The notes under the pieces are model-generated. The model was given only the letters and a program-made list of their open reading frames with translations. It ran no database searches and was not told the origin of the DNA. This document shows, piece by piece, positions 41,794 to 49,637 of a stretch of 64,000 nt of DNA (its first letter is position 1; each line of letters opens with the position of its first letter). This DNA is from Flavobacteriaceae bacterium. GTDB lineage: Bacteria; Bacteroidota; Bacteroidia; Flavobacteriales; Flavobacteriaceae. Made by a program: the position numbers and the translations under genes. The stretch spans positions 62,001 through 126,000 of the forward strand of contig JANQNQ010000001.1 of NCBI GenBank assembly GCA_028279515.1. The letters are read 5' to 3'.

Positions 41794-43434
41794 ATGATAC
41801 ATTATTTGCTGCAGACCATAGCGTTTCAATTATTATTCTTACTGGTGTACGATGTATTTCTTAAGAAGGAAACCTTTTTCAATATCAATAGGTTGTATCT
41901 TATAATAACGCCTATTCTTTCCTTTTTGATTCCTTTTATCAGAGTAGAAAAAGTACAGCAGTTTGTTCCAGAACAATATATGATCTCAATTCCACCAGTG
42001 CTATTGGGCGAAAATGCAGAGGTCAATGCGGCAAGCGAAGCAGGTATAACCTTTGATTGGGCCTGGATATTATACATCGGAGCTATCATTAGCTTAAGCT
42101 TTCTTATATATCGTCTGTACTCCATTTGGAAATTGAAACGACAAAGCGAAACAACTCGTTTTCCAGGATACAATAGGGTAGTTGTGAAGAACGAAGATTT
42201 AGCTTTTTCCTTCTTTAAGAACATCTTTTTAGGGCAGAGGACCTTTAAAAATGAGCATGACCATATCATTCAGCACGAATTGATACACATTAAACAACGG
42301 CATTCATATGACCTACTGTTCTTTGAATTGCTAAGAGTTGTGTGTTGGTTTAACCCCATGATATATATCTATCAGAAGCGAATTGCAGAGTTGCATGAGT
42401 TCATCGCGGATTCGGTGATGACAAAATCAGTGACAAAGCATCAATATTGCGAACACCTTTTACAAGAGGCGTTTCAAACACAGAACATATCTTTCGTAAA
42501 TCAATTTTTCAATCATTCATTAATCAAAAAGAGAATCACTATGTTACAAAAATCAAAGTCCAAAGGAATTTTTAAGCTCAAATACTTAATGCTTGTGCCG
42601 TTACTAGCGCTCATGTTGTTTTATACCTCATGTCAGGAAGTATCGGCGGCCACACCTATAGATTCATTCTTCGTAAATGAAAATGATCGAGAGCTCGTGC
42701 AAAAACTCAAGGAAATTCGTCAAGAGATTTTAGATGGAAAAGAAACTTTTGAGACCATGGCCTTATTCTATTCTATGGATCCAGGTTCTAAAGGAAACGG
42801 CGGATACTATGAGGTCACCAAAGATGCTCCTTTCGTAAAGGAATTCTTAGATGTTTGCTATAATCTTAAAAAAGGTGAGATCTCGGAGCCTTTCAAAACG
42901 GGTTTTGGTTGGCATATTGTGAGGGTCGAAGAAATCAATGGAGATACCCGAGGAGTACGTCATATTTTACTGATGTCTGACAAGCAAAAGCAAACACTAG
43001 ATAATAGATTACAGGAAGAAAGAAAGGTTTCACAAGAAGAATGGGTAACAGAGTTCAAAGAGGGATATGATGATCAAGAGACCGAGATTCCTTTTGCCAA
43101 GCTAGAAAAGGCGCCTGTATATCCTGGCTGTGAGAATGCAGAGGATCAAAAGAAGTGTTTCTCACAAAGTGTTACGAAAATGGTGTCGACAGAGTTTAAT
43201 ATCAAATTAGCCGAAGGACTTGGTTTAGAAGGAAGACAGCGTATTTCGGCCATCTTCAAAATAGACAAGAAAGGAAACATCATCGATATGAAAGTAGATG
43301 CTCCGCATCCAAGATTGAAAGAAGAGACCGAGCGTGTTTTATCGAAGCTTCCAAAAATGGAGGCTGGAGAGCACAAAGGAAAGAAGGTAAAGGTGGTTTA
43401 TTCGTTGCCTATTGTCTTTCAGGTTTCGAAATAA
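41794..43434 (+). CDS. BlaR1-like M56 metallopeptidase with inserted parvulin domain and TonB_C tail
   Basis: This 546-residue membrane protein has an M56/BlaR1-type N-terminus with helices near 4-20, 34-50 and 88-108. The zinc site is HELIH (161-165) plus E202 in HEFIADSV. A fourth helix lies at about 262-280. A parvulin (PpiC) domain follows at about 295-380: EILDGKETFETMALFYSMDPGS, then GG, then KKGEISEPFKTGFGWHIVRVEE. After it comes VRHILL (388-393), the opening of a second, missing parvulin unit. A TonB C-terminal-like domain (432-546, VYPGCENAEDQKKCF, ending YSLPIVF) closes it. M56 sensors cleave a partner repressor on an envelope signal; a prolyl-isomerase-like insert in one is unusual. 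It lies behind three operators and 52 bases before blaI. Confidence 0.85.
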   Translation: MIHYLLQTIAFQLLFLLVYDVFLKKETFFNINRLYLIITPILSFLIPFIRVEKVQQFVPEQYMISIPPVLLGENAEVNAASEAGITFDWAWILYIGAIISLSFLIYRLYSIWKLKRQSETTRFPGYNRVVVKNEDLAFSFFKNIFLGQRTFKNEHDHIIQHELIHIKQRHSYDLLFFELLRVVCWFNPMIYIYQKRIAELHEFIADSVMTKSVTKHQYCEHLLQEAFQTQNISFVNQFFNHSLIKKRITMLQKSKSKGIFKLKYLMLVPLLALMLFYTSCQEVSAATPIDSFFVNENDRELVQKLKEIRQEILDGKETFETMALFYSMDPGSKGNGGYYEVTKDAPFVKEFLDVCYNLKKGEISEPFKTGFGWHIVRVEEINGDTRGVRHILLMSDKQKQTLDNRLQEERKVSQEEWVTEFKEGYDDQETEIPFAKLEKAPVYPGCENAEDQKKCFSQSVTKMVSTEFNIKLAEGLGLEGRQRISAIFKIDKKGNIIDMKVDAPHPRLKEETERVLSKLPKMEAGEHKGKKVKVVYSLPIVFQVSK

Positions 43435-43486
43435 GAGACAACGCAAAATTTTGATCAAAAGAAACAGTAGTAAATAAAACGAGTAC

Positions 43487-43846
43487 ATGAAACAACTCAC
43501 CAAAGCCGAAGAAGAAGTAATGCACATGCTCTGGCAACTCGAAAAGGCCAATGTGGCCGATATTATCGAACGACTTCCAGAGCCAAAACCAGCATACAAC
43601 ACCGTATCGACGATTATTCGTATTCTTGAGAGCAAAGGGTTCGCAGATCACGAGAAGGTAGGTAAGGGACATGTGTATTTTCCACTTGTAAAGAAGGAAG
43701 AATACAGCAACCAATCGATCAACAAGTTGGTCGATGGATATTTTCAGGGGTCGTTTAAAAGCATGGTGTCTTTCTTTATGAAGAAGAATGACATTAGCCT
43801 CAACGAACTTCAAGACATTATGAAAGAACTAGACAAAAAGAAATAG
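43487..43846 (+). CDS. blaI: BlaI/MecI/CopY family transcriptional repressor
   Basis: The 119-residue protein has the family's winged helix: MKQLTKAEEEVMHMLWQLEKANVADII, then PAYNTVSTIIRILESKGF (recognition helix), then a dimerising C-terminal helix from about 80. BlaI-type proteins bind palindromes such as ACTA...TAGT and are inactivated by proteolysis through a BlaR1/M56 partner. Here it sits between two M56 genes and 3 bases before the second. The AACTAA-N4-TTAGTT operators upstream of the first M56 gene are the expected targets. Confidence 0.92.
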   Translation: MKQLTKAEEEVMHMLWQLEKANVADIIERLPEPKPAYNTVSTIIRILESKGFADHEKVGKGHVYFPLVKKEEYSNQSINKLVDGYFQGSFKSMVSFFMKKNDISLNELQDIMKELDKKK

Positions 43847-43849
43847 GCC

Positions 43850-45256
43850 ATGTTACACTACATCATCCAGACGGTAGTTTTTCAACTACTCTTCTTATTG
43901 ACCTACGATCTGTTTTTGAAAAAAGAGACCTTTTTCAATATCAATCGATTGTATTTATTGGTCACTCCAATACTGTCTTTATTGATTCCTTTAATCAAGA
44001 TCGATAGTGTACAGCAGGCATTACCGGAAGCGTATACTATGACATTGCCAACCATATTTTTAGGCGAAGCAACGGGTCAAACAGCACCCCAAAGTGTACA
44101 GGCTTTTGATTGGAGCTGGCTTGCCTATGCCGGAATGGTGATTAGCCTTTTGTTTTTTGCATTTCGGTTGTATAAGATCTGGAGACTCAAGAAAACTGGA
44201 GAACTGTATACATTTCCAAACTTTAAGCAAGTCGTGGTAAAAGAGAAAGAACTGGCCTTTTCATTCTTTGATCATATCTTTTTAGGAGCGGCTACTTTTA
44301 AGAAGGATCACGATCACATCATTCAGCACGAAATGATCCATGTTAAGCAAAAGCATTCATACGACCTGTTGTTCTTTGAACTACTTCGTATCGTATTCTG
44401 GTTCAATCCGATGATATATGTGTATCAAAAAAGAATTAGCGAATTGCATGAGTTCATCGCCGATTCGGTGATGACCAAATCTGTAAAGAAAAAACAATAC
44501 TGCGAACACCTTTTACAAGAGGTGTTTCAGACACAGAACATATCTTTTATAAATCAATTTTTTAATCATTCATTAATCAAAAAACGAATCGTTATGTTAC
44601 AAAAATCGAAATCAAAGCAAATTTTTAAACTCAAGTACTTATTACTCCTTCCGCTAGTGATGGTCATGATGGTCTACACTTCATGCACGCAGGAAGCCAT
44701 TGCACAACAAGAAGAGACCGTGGTAGAAGGCAAGTCAACAGCGGCTGCAAAAAGTGATGTCATGGCGAAGATTGAAGAACTCAGAGAATCGATTGCTGCC
44801 AAAGGGAATATGACCGAAGAAGAGGAGAAGGCATTGACCGCATTATTTGTACTAATCAACAAGGACGGACTAGAAAGCCAGTATGTTGATTGGGTCAAGG
44901 ACGAATTGGACATCCCTTTTGGGGTTATCGAAGAAGTCCCAGTGTTTCCAGGTTGTGAAGACGCGACAGACAAGAAAAAGTGCTTTGAACAAAACATTTC
45001 TGCCTTTGTTGGTAAAAACTTCGATGTGAAAATGGCATCAGGCCTCGGACTCGAAGGAAAGCAACGAATCATGGTGCAGTTTAGAATCAAGGCCGACGGA
45101 ACAGTATCCAAGATCAAAGCACGTGCCCCGCACCCAAAGCTAGAAGATGAAGCTACGCGTGTGGTGTCTATACTTCCTACCATGGAGCCTGGAAAAGCAA
45201 AAGGCAAAAAAGTGAGCGTGATCTACTCTTTGCCCATTGTTTTTGCACTCGAATAG
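43850..45256 (+). CDS. BlaR1-like M56 metallopeptidase with TonB_C tail
   Basis: The 468-residue protein is a paralogue of the one at 41794. The first 280 residues are closely alike, with HEMIH at 160-164 and HEFIADSV at 200-207, and the DNA around 44560-44640 is near identical to 42510-42590. The region between the fourth helix and the tail is a short, charged linker (about 285-350) with no parvulin. The TonB C-terminal-like domain (about 353-468) has VFPGCEDATDKKKCF and ends YSLPIVF. It probably senses an envelope signal and leads to BlaI cleavage. It starts 3 bases after blaI; a terminator follows. Confidence 0.9.
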   Translation: MLHYIIQTVVFQLLFLLTYDLFLKKETFFNINRLYLLVTPILSLLIPLIKIDSVQQALPEAYTMTLPTIFLGEATGQTAPQSVQAFDWSWLAYAGMVISLLFFAFRLYKIWRLKKTGELYTFPNFKQVVVKEKELAFSFFDHIFLGAATFKKDHDHIIQHEMIHVKQKHSYDLLFFELLRIVFWFNPMIYVYQKRISELHEFIADSVMTKSVKKKQYCEHLLQEVFQTQNISFINQFFNHSLIKKRIVMLQKSKSKQIFKLKYLLLLPLVMVMMVYTSCTQEAIAQQEETVVEGKSTAAAKSDVMAKIEELRESIAAKGNMTEEEEKALTALFVLINKDGLESQYVDWVKDELDIPFGVIEEVPVFPGCEDATDKKKCFEQNISAFVGKNFDVKMASGLGLEGKQRIMVQFRIKADGTVSKIKARAPHPKLEDEATRVVSILPTMEPGKAKGKKVSVIYSLPIVFALE

Positions 45257-45283
45257 TATAGGTAAAAAGAGTACATTTGTTAG

Positions 45284-45310
45284 GCCCAGAAAGTTTTCTG
45301 GGCTTTTTTT
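45284..45310 (+). terminator. Terminator after the second M56 gene
   Basis: The stem GCCCAGAA/TTCTGGGC with a 4-base loop is followed by a run of seven T. Confidence 0.85.
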
Positions 45311-45372
45311 ATTTTTAGAGGAAGGGCTAACGATGTCCGTTATCACAAAAAGTTGTAATTTTCTGTTTTCGA

Positions 45373-45867
45373 ATGTCTATGAATGCATCCAGGTTCTTTT
45401 TGATAGTGGTAAGCATGTTACTTTGCAGTGCATGTGAGTATTTCATAGAGCCTAAAAAATCGCCTGAAACGTTAGAATTGCAGGTAGAAGCCGCCAAAGA
45501 ATGGACGTCTAATGACGAGTTTCCTTCGTTCACAGAATGTGATTCCTTTTTGCCTGAAGATCAACAACATTGTTTTGAGAACATCATCTTGGATCACTTC
45601 TACGAAATGCTCTCAGAACAAAATATCGTAGTCCGAAAGTCAGTACAAGATACGGTGTACATTAACCTTCATATCGATACACTAGGAGTTATAACGTTGC
45701 AACATGTTGAAAAGACCGAAGCGGTTGCTTCTTATTTGCCAAATTTAGATAGTCTTTTGCATGAAAGGGTAGCTACTTTGCCAAAGGCGCATCCGGCGGT
45801 AAAAACGAACATAGGTAAAAAAGTAAATGCCACCCTGCGCTTACCCATTGTTATTTCAGCCAATTAA
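45373..45867 (+). CDS. Putative lipoprotein with TonB_C-like domain, related to the M56 tails
   Basis: The 164-residue protein has a lipoprotein signal (FFLIVVSMLLCSAC, Cys21). The body mirrors the TonB_C tails of the two M56 proteins: FPSFTECDSFLPEDQQHCFENI, then a strand with INLHIDTLGVI, and a final LRLPIVIS in place of YSLPIVF. The two Cys of the C-x(n)-CF pair are kept. It looks like a free-standing copy of the sensor's C-terminal domain. It follows the M56 cluster but is separated from it by a terminator. Its role is unknown. Confidence 0.7.
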   Translation: MSMNASRFFLIVVSMLLCSACEYFIEPKKSPETLELQVEAAKEWTSNDEFPSFTECDSFLPEDQQHCFENIILDHFYEMLSEQNIVVRKSVQDTVYINLHIDTLGVITLQHVEKTEAVASYLPNLDSLLHERVATLPKAHPAVKTNIGKKVNATLRLPIVISAN

Positions 45868-46604
45868 AATCGAATAGCCAACTTTCGCATCAGTCGTAAA
45901 ATTTCTACATACAGCCAGATCAGCGAAACGATCAATCCCCAAGTGGCCAACCATTCTTTTTCCTTAGGAGCGCGTCCTACATGGCGTTCGATATAATCAA
46001 AATCCAACAGTAAGGTAAGTGAAGCCACAATGGCTGCGATCACATTAAAGGTAATAGCAATCCACGAAGTGCCATATATGAAAGAAAGCCTAATGTCGAA
46101 AAAACTCAAAATGAATGAAATGATGTATATGGCAAATATGGTAACCGCTGCTGTAATAACAACGCTTCTGAATTTTTTAGTGACCTTGATGATGCGTGTT
46201 TGATACAACAACAACATGATAAAAAAGGTGAGCATGGTCACGCCAACAGCCTGAAAAGGAAGGTTCGGAAATTTCTGATGTGCGTAGGCGCTTATACCAC
46301 CAAGTAGAAACCCCTTGGCTAAGGCATAAAGTACCGTAAGCCACTTGGCCCAGTGCGGTTTTATCGATATCAGGATACTAAATACGATGGCGGCGATCAT
46401 ACCGCCCATAGTATACCATTTAATGTCGGTTCCTTCAAAAAACAGCTTCCAAGTATAGGCGGCGGTAAGTCCAGAAAGCAATAAGCAAAACAAGGATTTA
46501 AGAATGATACCGCCTAATGACATTTTAGAGGCTTTACCCTTATTGTTGTTCCAGAAGTAGTTGTTGAAGGCAGGATTAGAGGTGCGAAGCCCAAGTATCG
46601 ACAT
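45864..46604 (-). CDS. Bax inhibitor-1/YccA-like membrane protein
   Basis: The 246-residue protein has seven hydrophobic segments. A N-terminal cytoplasmic stretch with ..GLRTSNPAFNNYFW is typical of the flavobacterial YccA-like branch. The pattern GGISAYAHQKFPNLPFQAVGVTML and the later DFDYIERHVGRAPKEKEWLATWGL agree with the Bax inhibitor-1/DUF1110-like family (the ..YIE..V..G.P...EW motif). Members are putative pH-sensitive calcium leak channels. It overlaps the lipoprotein gene by 4 bases, end to end. Confidence 0.88.
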   Translation of the reverse strand: MSILGLRTSNPAFNNYFWNNNKGKASKMSLGGIILKSLFCLLLSGLTAAYTWKLFFEGTDIKWYTMGGMIAAIVFSILISIKPHWAKWLTVLYALAKGFLLGGISAYAHQKFPNLPFQAVGVTMLTFFIMLLLYQTRIIKVTKKFRSVVITAAVTIFAIYIISFILSFFDIRLSFIYGTSWIAITFNVIAAIVASLTLLLDFDYIERHVGRAPKEKEWLATWGLIVSLIWLYVEILRLMRKLAIRF

Positions 46605-46676
46605 ATTCTTTTACTATTGATCTGTTAAAAATACATAAAAAAGTGAACCATCGCACTGTGATTCGCTAAATAATTT

Positions 46677-46708
46677 GTAATTTTACATAGTGGTATAGGT
46701 AAATTTAC
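46677..46708. promoter_or_regulatory. Tandem 10-bp palindromes GTAATTTTAC and GTAAATTTAC before the toxin-antitoxin pair
   Basis: The two sites (46677-46686 and 46699-46708) are 22 bases apart start to start, about two helical turns, and end 4 bases before the antitoxin ATG. The second is a perfect palindrome. Autoregulation by the Xre antitoxin dimer at such paired sites is typical of the family. Confidence 0.55.
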
Positions 46709-46712
46709 TAAT

Positions 46713-47126
46713 ATGGAAGCATTTACACTTACAGATTTTGTCGAAAACAGTAACCATTCTCCTCAAACGAGGATGAAGGTTATTCATGCGAGTCGCAAAG
46801 GCGTTTCTCGATCTGACCTTAAAAAATTCAGTTTACGAGTAGCTCTTCCTTTGACTAAAATTTCAGAGGTCGTGCCTGCTTCGTATTCTACACTTGCCAA
46901 GAAAAGCAACTACGATAAAGAAGTGAGCGAACGTCTTTTTGAACTAGCCGAAGTCTATGCTAAAGGCTTTGATGTATTTGGTGATGAAAAGAAATTCACA
47001 CGTTGGCTCAACAAGACCAGTATGGCCTTGGGCGGGATGACACCTTTTTCTTTGTTGGATACCAGCTACGGTGTCAAAGTAGTGCTCAACGAAATCGACC
47101 GTATCGACTACGGGATCTTTGCCTGA
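46713..47126 (+). CDS. Xre/MbcA/ParS-type antitoxin of the RES pair
   Basis: The 137-residue protein has a Xre-like helix-turn-helix region (GVSRSDLKKFSLRVALPLTKISEVV) followed by a DUF2384 toxin-binding domain: ERLFELAEVYAKGFDVFGDEKKFTRWL near 70-97, with FSLLDTSYGVKVVLNEIDRI near the end. It binds and neutralises the RES toxin encoded by the next gene, whose ATG overlaps the stop (TGATG). It probably represses the promoter through the paired palindromes upstream. Confidence 0.9.
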   Translation: MEAFTLTDFVENSNHSPQTRMKVIHASRKGVSRSDLKKFSLRVALPLTKISEVVPASYSTLAKKSNYDKEVSERLFELAEVYAKGFDVFGDEKKFTRWLNKTSMALGGMTPFSLLDTSYGVKVVLNEIDRIDYGIFA

Positions 47127-47584
47127 TGGTTGTATATCGCATTGACCGCGAAAAGCGAAAACACCAATTGCTCTCAGGGATTGGGGCCGAAAAGGTAGGC
47201 GGGCGCTGGAACATGCCCGGAACCAAGGCCGTCTACACTTCTCAAAATATTTCATTGGCATATTTAGAGGTGGTCATGCACTTGGATGTGACCGAAGACC
47301 TTCCTAATGACCGGATTCTAGCCCATATCGAGATTCCTGATGAGGTGGAGATTGTCACCGTAAAGCGCTTACCAAAAGGCTGGAATGTGTTTCCATATCA
47401 CAGCGATACACAAGAAATATTCACTAAATTCTGCGATGAACAAAAAGCAGCGGTGTTAAAAGTGCCTTCGGCCATTGTTGGCGCCGAGCACAATTACATT
47501 CTAAATCCGATGCATCCAGATTTTGCAAAGATAAAAGTGGTCAAGACCGAGAAGTTCAGGTTTGATCAACGTCTTTCTCAATAA
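47126..47584 (+). CDS. RES domain toxin (NAD+-degrading family)
   Basis: The 152-residue protein starts at the ATG overlapping the antitoxin stop; the longer frame from 47003 would overlap the antitoxin gene and is not credible. The RES motifs are GGRWNMPGTKAVYTSQNISLAYLE, with conserved Arg and Glu-type positions, and VPSAIV..EHNYILNPMHPDF at the end. RES toxins cleave NAD+, stopping growth. The gene ends 5 bases before a convergent gene. Confidence 0.92.
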   Translation: MVVYRIDREKRKHQLLSGIGAEKVGGRWNMPGTKAVYTSQNISLAYLEVVMHLDVTEDLPNDRILAHIEIPDEVEIVTVKRLPKGWNVFPYHSDTQEIFTKFCDEQKAAVLKVPSAIVGAEHNYILNPMHPDFAKIKVVKTEKFRFDQRLSQ

Positions 47585-47588
47585 CCGA

Positions 47589-48467
47589 TTATAGATCAAA
47601 TTTGTAACCCACGGCAAAGTCGATCGGAAAGTTTCCTTGATTGTCAAAGAAGATCGATACGATATCGTAATACGCCAAGGTAATGTAGCCTTTATCAGTT
47701 ACCCTGATATCGCTGCCAATACCGAAGATCAAAGGTGCATCTACCGCCGTTGCACTGACCTCTTCTAATGTATCACCCGCATTGACATCATCCGGATTTT
47801 GTATTGATTTCGAATAATTGAGTGTCACCAATTTCGACTGTGCATACAAACTAAAATTTGGCTTGTTAACGACTTTGAAACGGTAATTTAAAGAGAATTG
47901 TGTCGAGGTATAATCAAAATCACTTCCCTTAAAAGATTGCCTCAACTGAAAGAAGATCGAATGTCTTGGTGCAAAGTTGTCGTCGAACACTTCAAACTCA
48001 GCACCGATGATAGGCACCAACGTATTCTCAGGATTTGACACGAACGGATTGTTCGAAATTCCGCCAAAAAAACCAAGTCGAGTCTTCACACTCGACACTT
48101 TATCATTGGGCACGTAGCTAGAATCTATAGATGAGTTATAGCGATTCACAAAGCTTCGCAGGCTTGGCATAGAAAGCTTTAACGGATCCACAGAAATACC
48201 AGCATCACCGATCATCTGCCGAACGGTATCTTTATATTCTGCTTGATACTCTCCATCTTTCTTAGTGCTGGTCAGCTCGTTGATCGTTTCACCCTTTTTC
48301 ATAAAAAAGCGTAAATTCTCATTGTCTTTGGTCCACAGCAAGGTCAAAGGACCAACCACCTCTTCTTGAAGTATAAGCGTTTCACCATTAACGGTATAGC
48401 TCTCTTGTGCTTGTACAGCACCAAAGGAAAGTACGAGTAGCATCAATAATAGGACGAATCTTTTCAT
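47589..48467 (-). CDS. Exported outer-membrane beta-barrel-like protein, unknown
   Basis: The 292-residue protein has a signal peptide ending near VQAQ. The front 100 residues carry a charged region (LLWTKDNENLRFFMKKGETI). The C-terminal 180 residues are beta-strands with alternating pattern (GFFGGISNNPFV, IIGAEFEVFDDNF, FQLRQSF, FSLNYRF, YAQSKLVTLNYS), closing on an aromatic strand FAVGYKFDL. This is the shape of a small outer-membrane barrel; no family was recognised. Confidence 0.65.
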   Translation of the reverse strand: MKRFVLLLMLLVLSFGAVQAQESYTVNGETLILQEEVVGPLTLLWTKDNENLRFFMKKGETINELTSTKKDGEYQAEYKDTVRQMIGDAGISVDPLKLSMPSLRSFVNRYNSSIDSSYVPNDKVSSVKTRLGFFGGISNNPFVSNPENTLVPIIGAEFEVFDDNFAPRHSIFFQLRQSFKGSDFDYTSTQFSLNYRFKVVNKPNFSLYAQSKLVTLNYSKSIQNPDDVNAGDTLEEVSATAVDAPLIFGIGSDIRVTDKGYITLAYYDIVSIFFDNQGNFPIDFAVGYKFDL

Positions 48468-48509
48468 GGATCTGGGCTTTGAGTTTCTGTAAATTTAAAA
48501 AAATAAATA

Positions 48510-49637
48510 TTAGCGCTTAAAACGACGACCCTTCCACTCAAATTCACTTCTGAACAAAGCAGATATGGCCACTACGGTACTGTGTATTGGATAGAGTACG
48601 CTGGCCAACAAATAGGACGAGTACGGTTTCTTGTTAAAGAAATGCATGGCACGTTGAACAAGCAGAAAATCAACAAAGGCCTTACCGATAAAACACCCAA
48701 GTAAAACCTTCCAGGAAAGCCCGAAACCTACAGCGATAAGTGCAATGACAAGTCCAAAATTGGTTAAAAATACAAGGAGTCCAACAAGTTTTCCAAAGGT
48801 GTTTTTATAGGCCGAAGCCTTGGCCGCCCAGCGTTGTTGTTGTTCGCGCAAAGCCGCCCAGCTGGGTTGCGGTTGCGTTTTAACAATAGCTTCCTCACTT
48901 TTTAAATAGCGCGTTTTATCAGGGTAGCGACGCACCATTTTCTCAAGCAAGAAGATGTCATCACCGCTGGCAATAGAGTCGTTTCCTTCAAATCCTTGAA
49001 CTTCCAAGAAAGTATCTTTTTGATAGGCAAGATTAGCACCATTACAAAGAAACGGACGCCCAACACCAAAACCTCCAATGGTACTGGCCATCAAACTCAT
49101 GAAATCTAACAATTGGAAGTCCTCAATAAAAGAACCGTTCGATGTATATATAACCGGACCCACCACCATCTTTGGTTCCTCCCTTAGTATAAAAGCATCA
49201 TACGTTCTCAACCATTCCGACGGAAGTTCACAATCAGCATCAGAGGTAAGAATCCAAGTTCCAGTCGCGTGTTTTATCGCAGTAGCAATCGCATCTTTTT
49301 TGGGTGAACCAGAAACGCGATGATTGGACAGTAATTTTATAGGAAGCCCTTCATGTTCAGTCATAAACTTTTTAATGATTTCTGCGGAAACATCCTGCGA
49401 ATCATCATCAACCAAGAGTATTTCAAACTGCGTAGTTGGGTAGGTCAATCGTTTTATACTGTTTAACAATGTAGGAAGATTTTTAGCCTCATTTCTAAAA
49501 GGAATGACAACGCTGAAAGAAGTTTCACGGCTTTTCGACTCAGCTCGAAACGTAGCAACCTTCTCGAATCCGATGTACAGATAGCCAATTAAAAGCACAT
49601 ACAATGCGCATATCGACACCATAAGGATTTCGATCAT
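48510..49637 (-). CDS. Glycosyltransferase family 2
   Basis: The 375-residue protein starts with a hydrophobic anchor (ILMVSICALYVLLIGYLYIGF). A GT-A domain follows: FSVVIPFRNEAKNLPTLL, then ILLVDDDSQDVS, then TSDADCE (DxD), then QQQRW near the end of the catalytic half (QxxRW-like). Two C-terminal membrane helices follow. The QQQRW and DAD motifs mark a processive or ceramide-type GT2. It overlaps the flippase-like gene by 4 bases, so the two probably make and move a lipid-linked sugar. Confidence 0.88.
   Translation of the reverse strand: MIEILMVSICALYVLLIGYLYIGFEKVATFRAESKSRETSFSVVIPFRNEAKNLPTLLNSIKRLTYPTTQFEILLVDDDSQDVSAEIIKKFMTEHEGLPIKLLSNHRVSGSPKKDAIATAIKHATGTWILTSDADCELPSEWLRTYDAFILREEPKMVVGPVIYTSNGSFIEDFQLLDFMSLMASTIGGFGVGRPFLCNGANLAYQKDTFLEVQGFEGNDSIASGDDIFLLEKMVRRYPDKTRYLKSEEAIVKTQPQPSWAALREQQQRWAAKASAYKNTFGKLVGLLVFLTNFGLVIALIAVGFGLSWKVLLGCFIGKAFVDFLLVQRAMHFFNKKPYSSYLLASVLYPIHSTVVAISALFRSEFEWKGRRFKR

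Noticed and set aside
45272-45279. TACATTTG -7-like box after the second M56 gene
   Set aside because: It lies only a few bases before a strong terminator, so a transcript from it would end at once. It is most likely chance.
47003-47125. 41-residue N-terminal extension of the RES toxin frame
   Set aside because: It overlaps the antitoxin gene in another frame. The ATG at 47126 overlapping the antitoxin stop matches the usual RES start and length.
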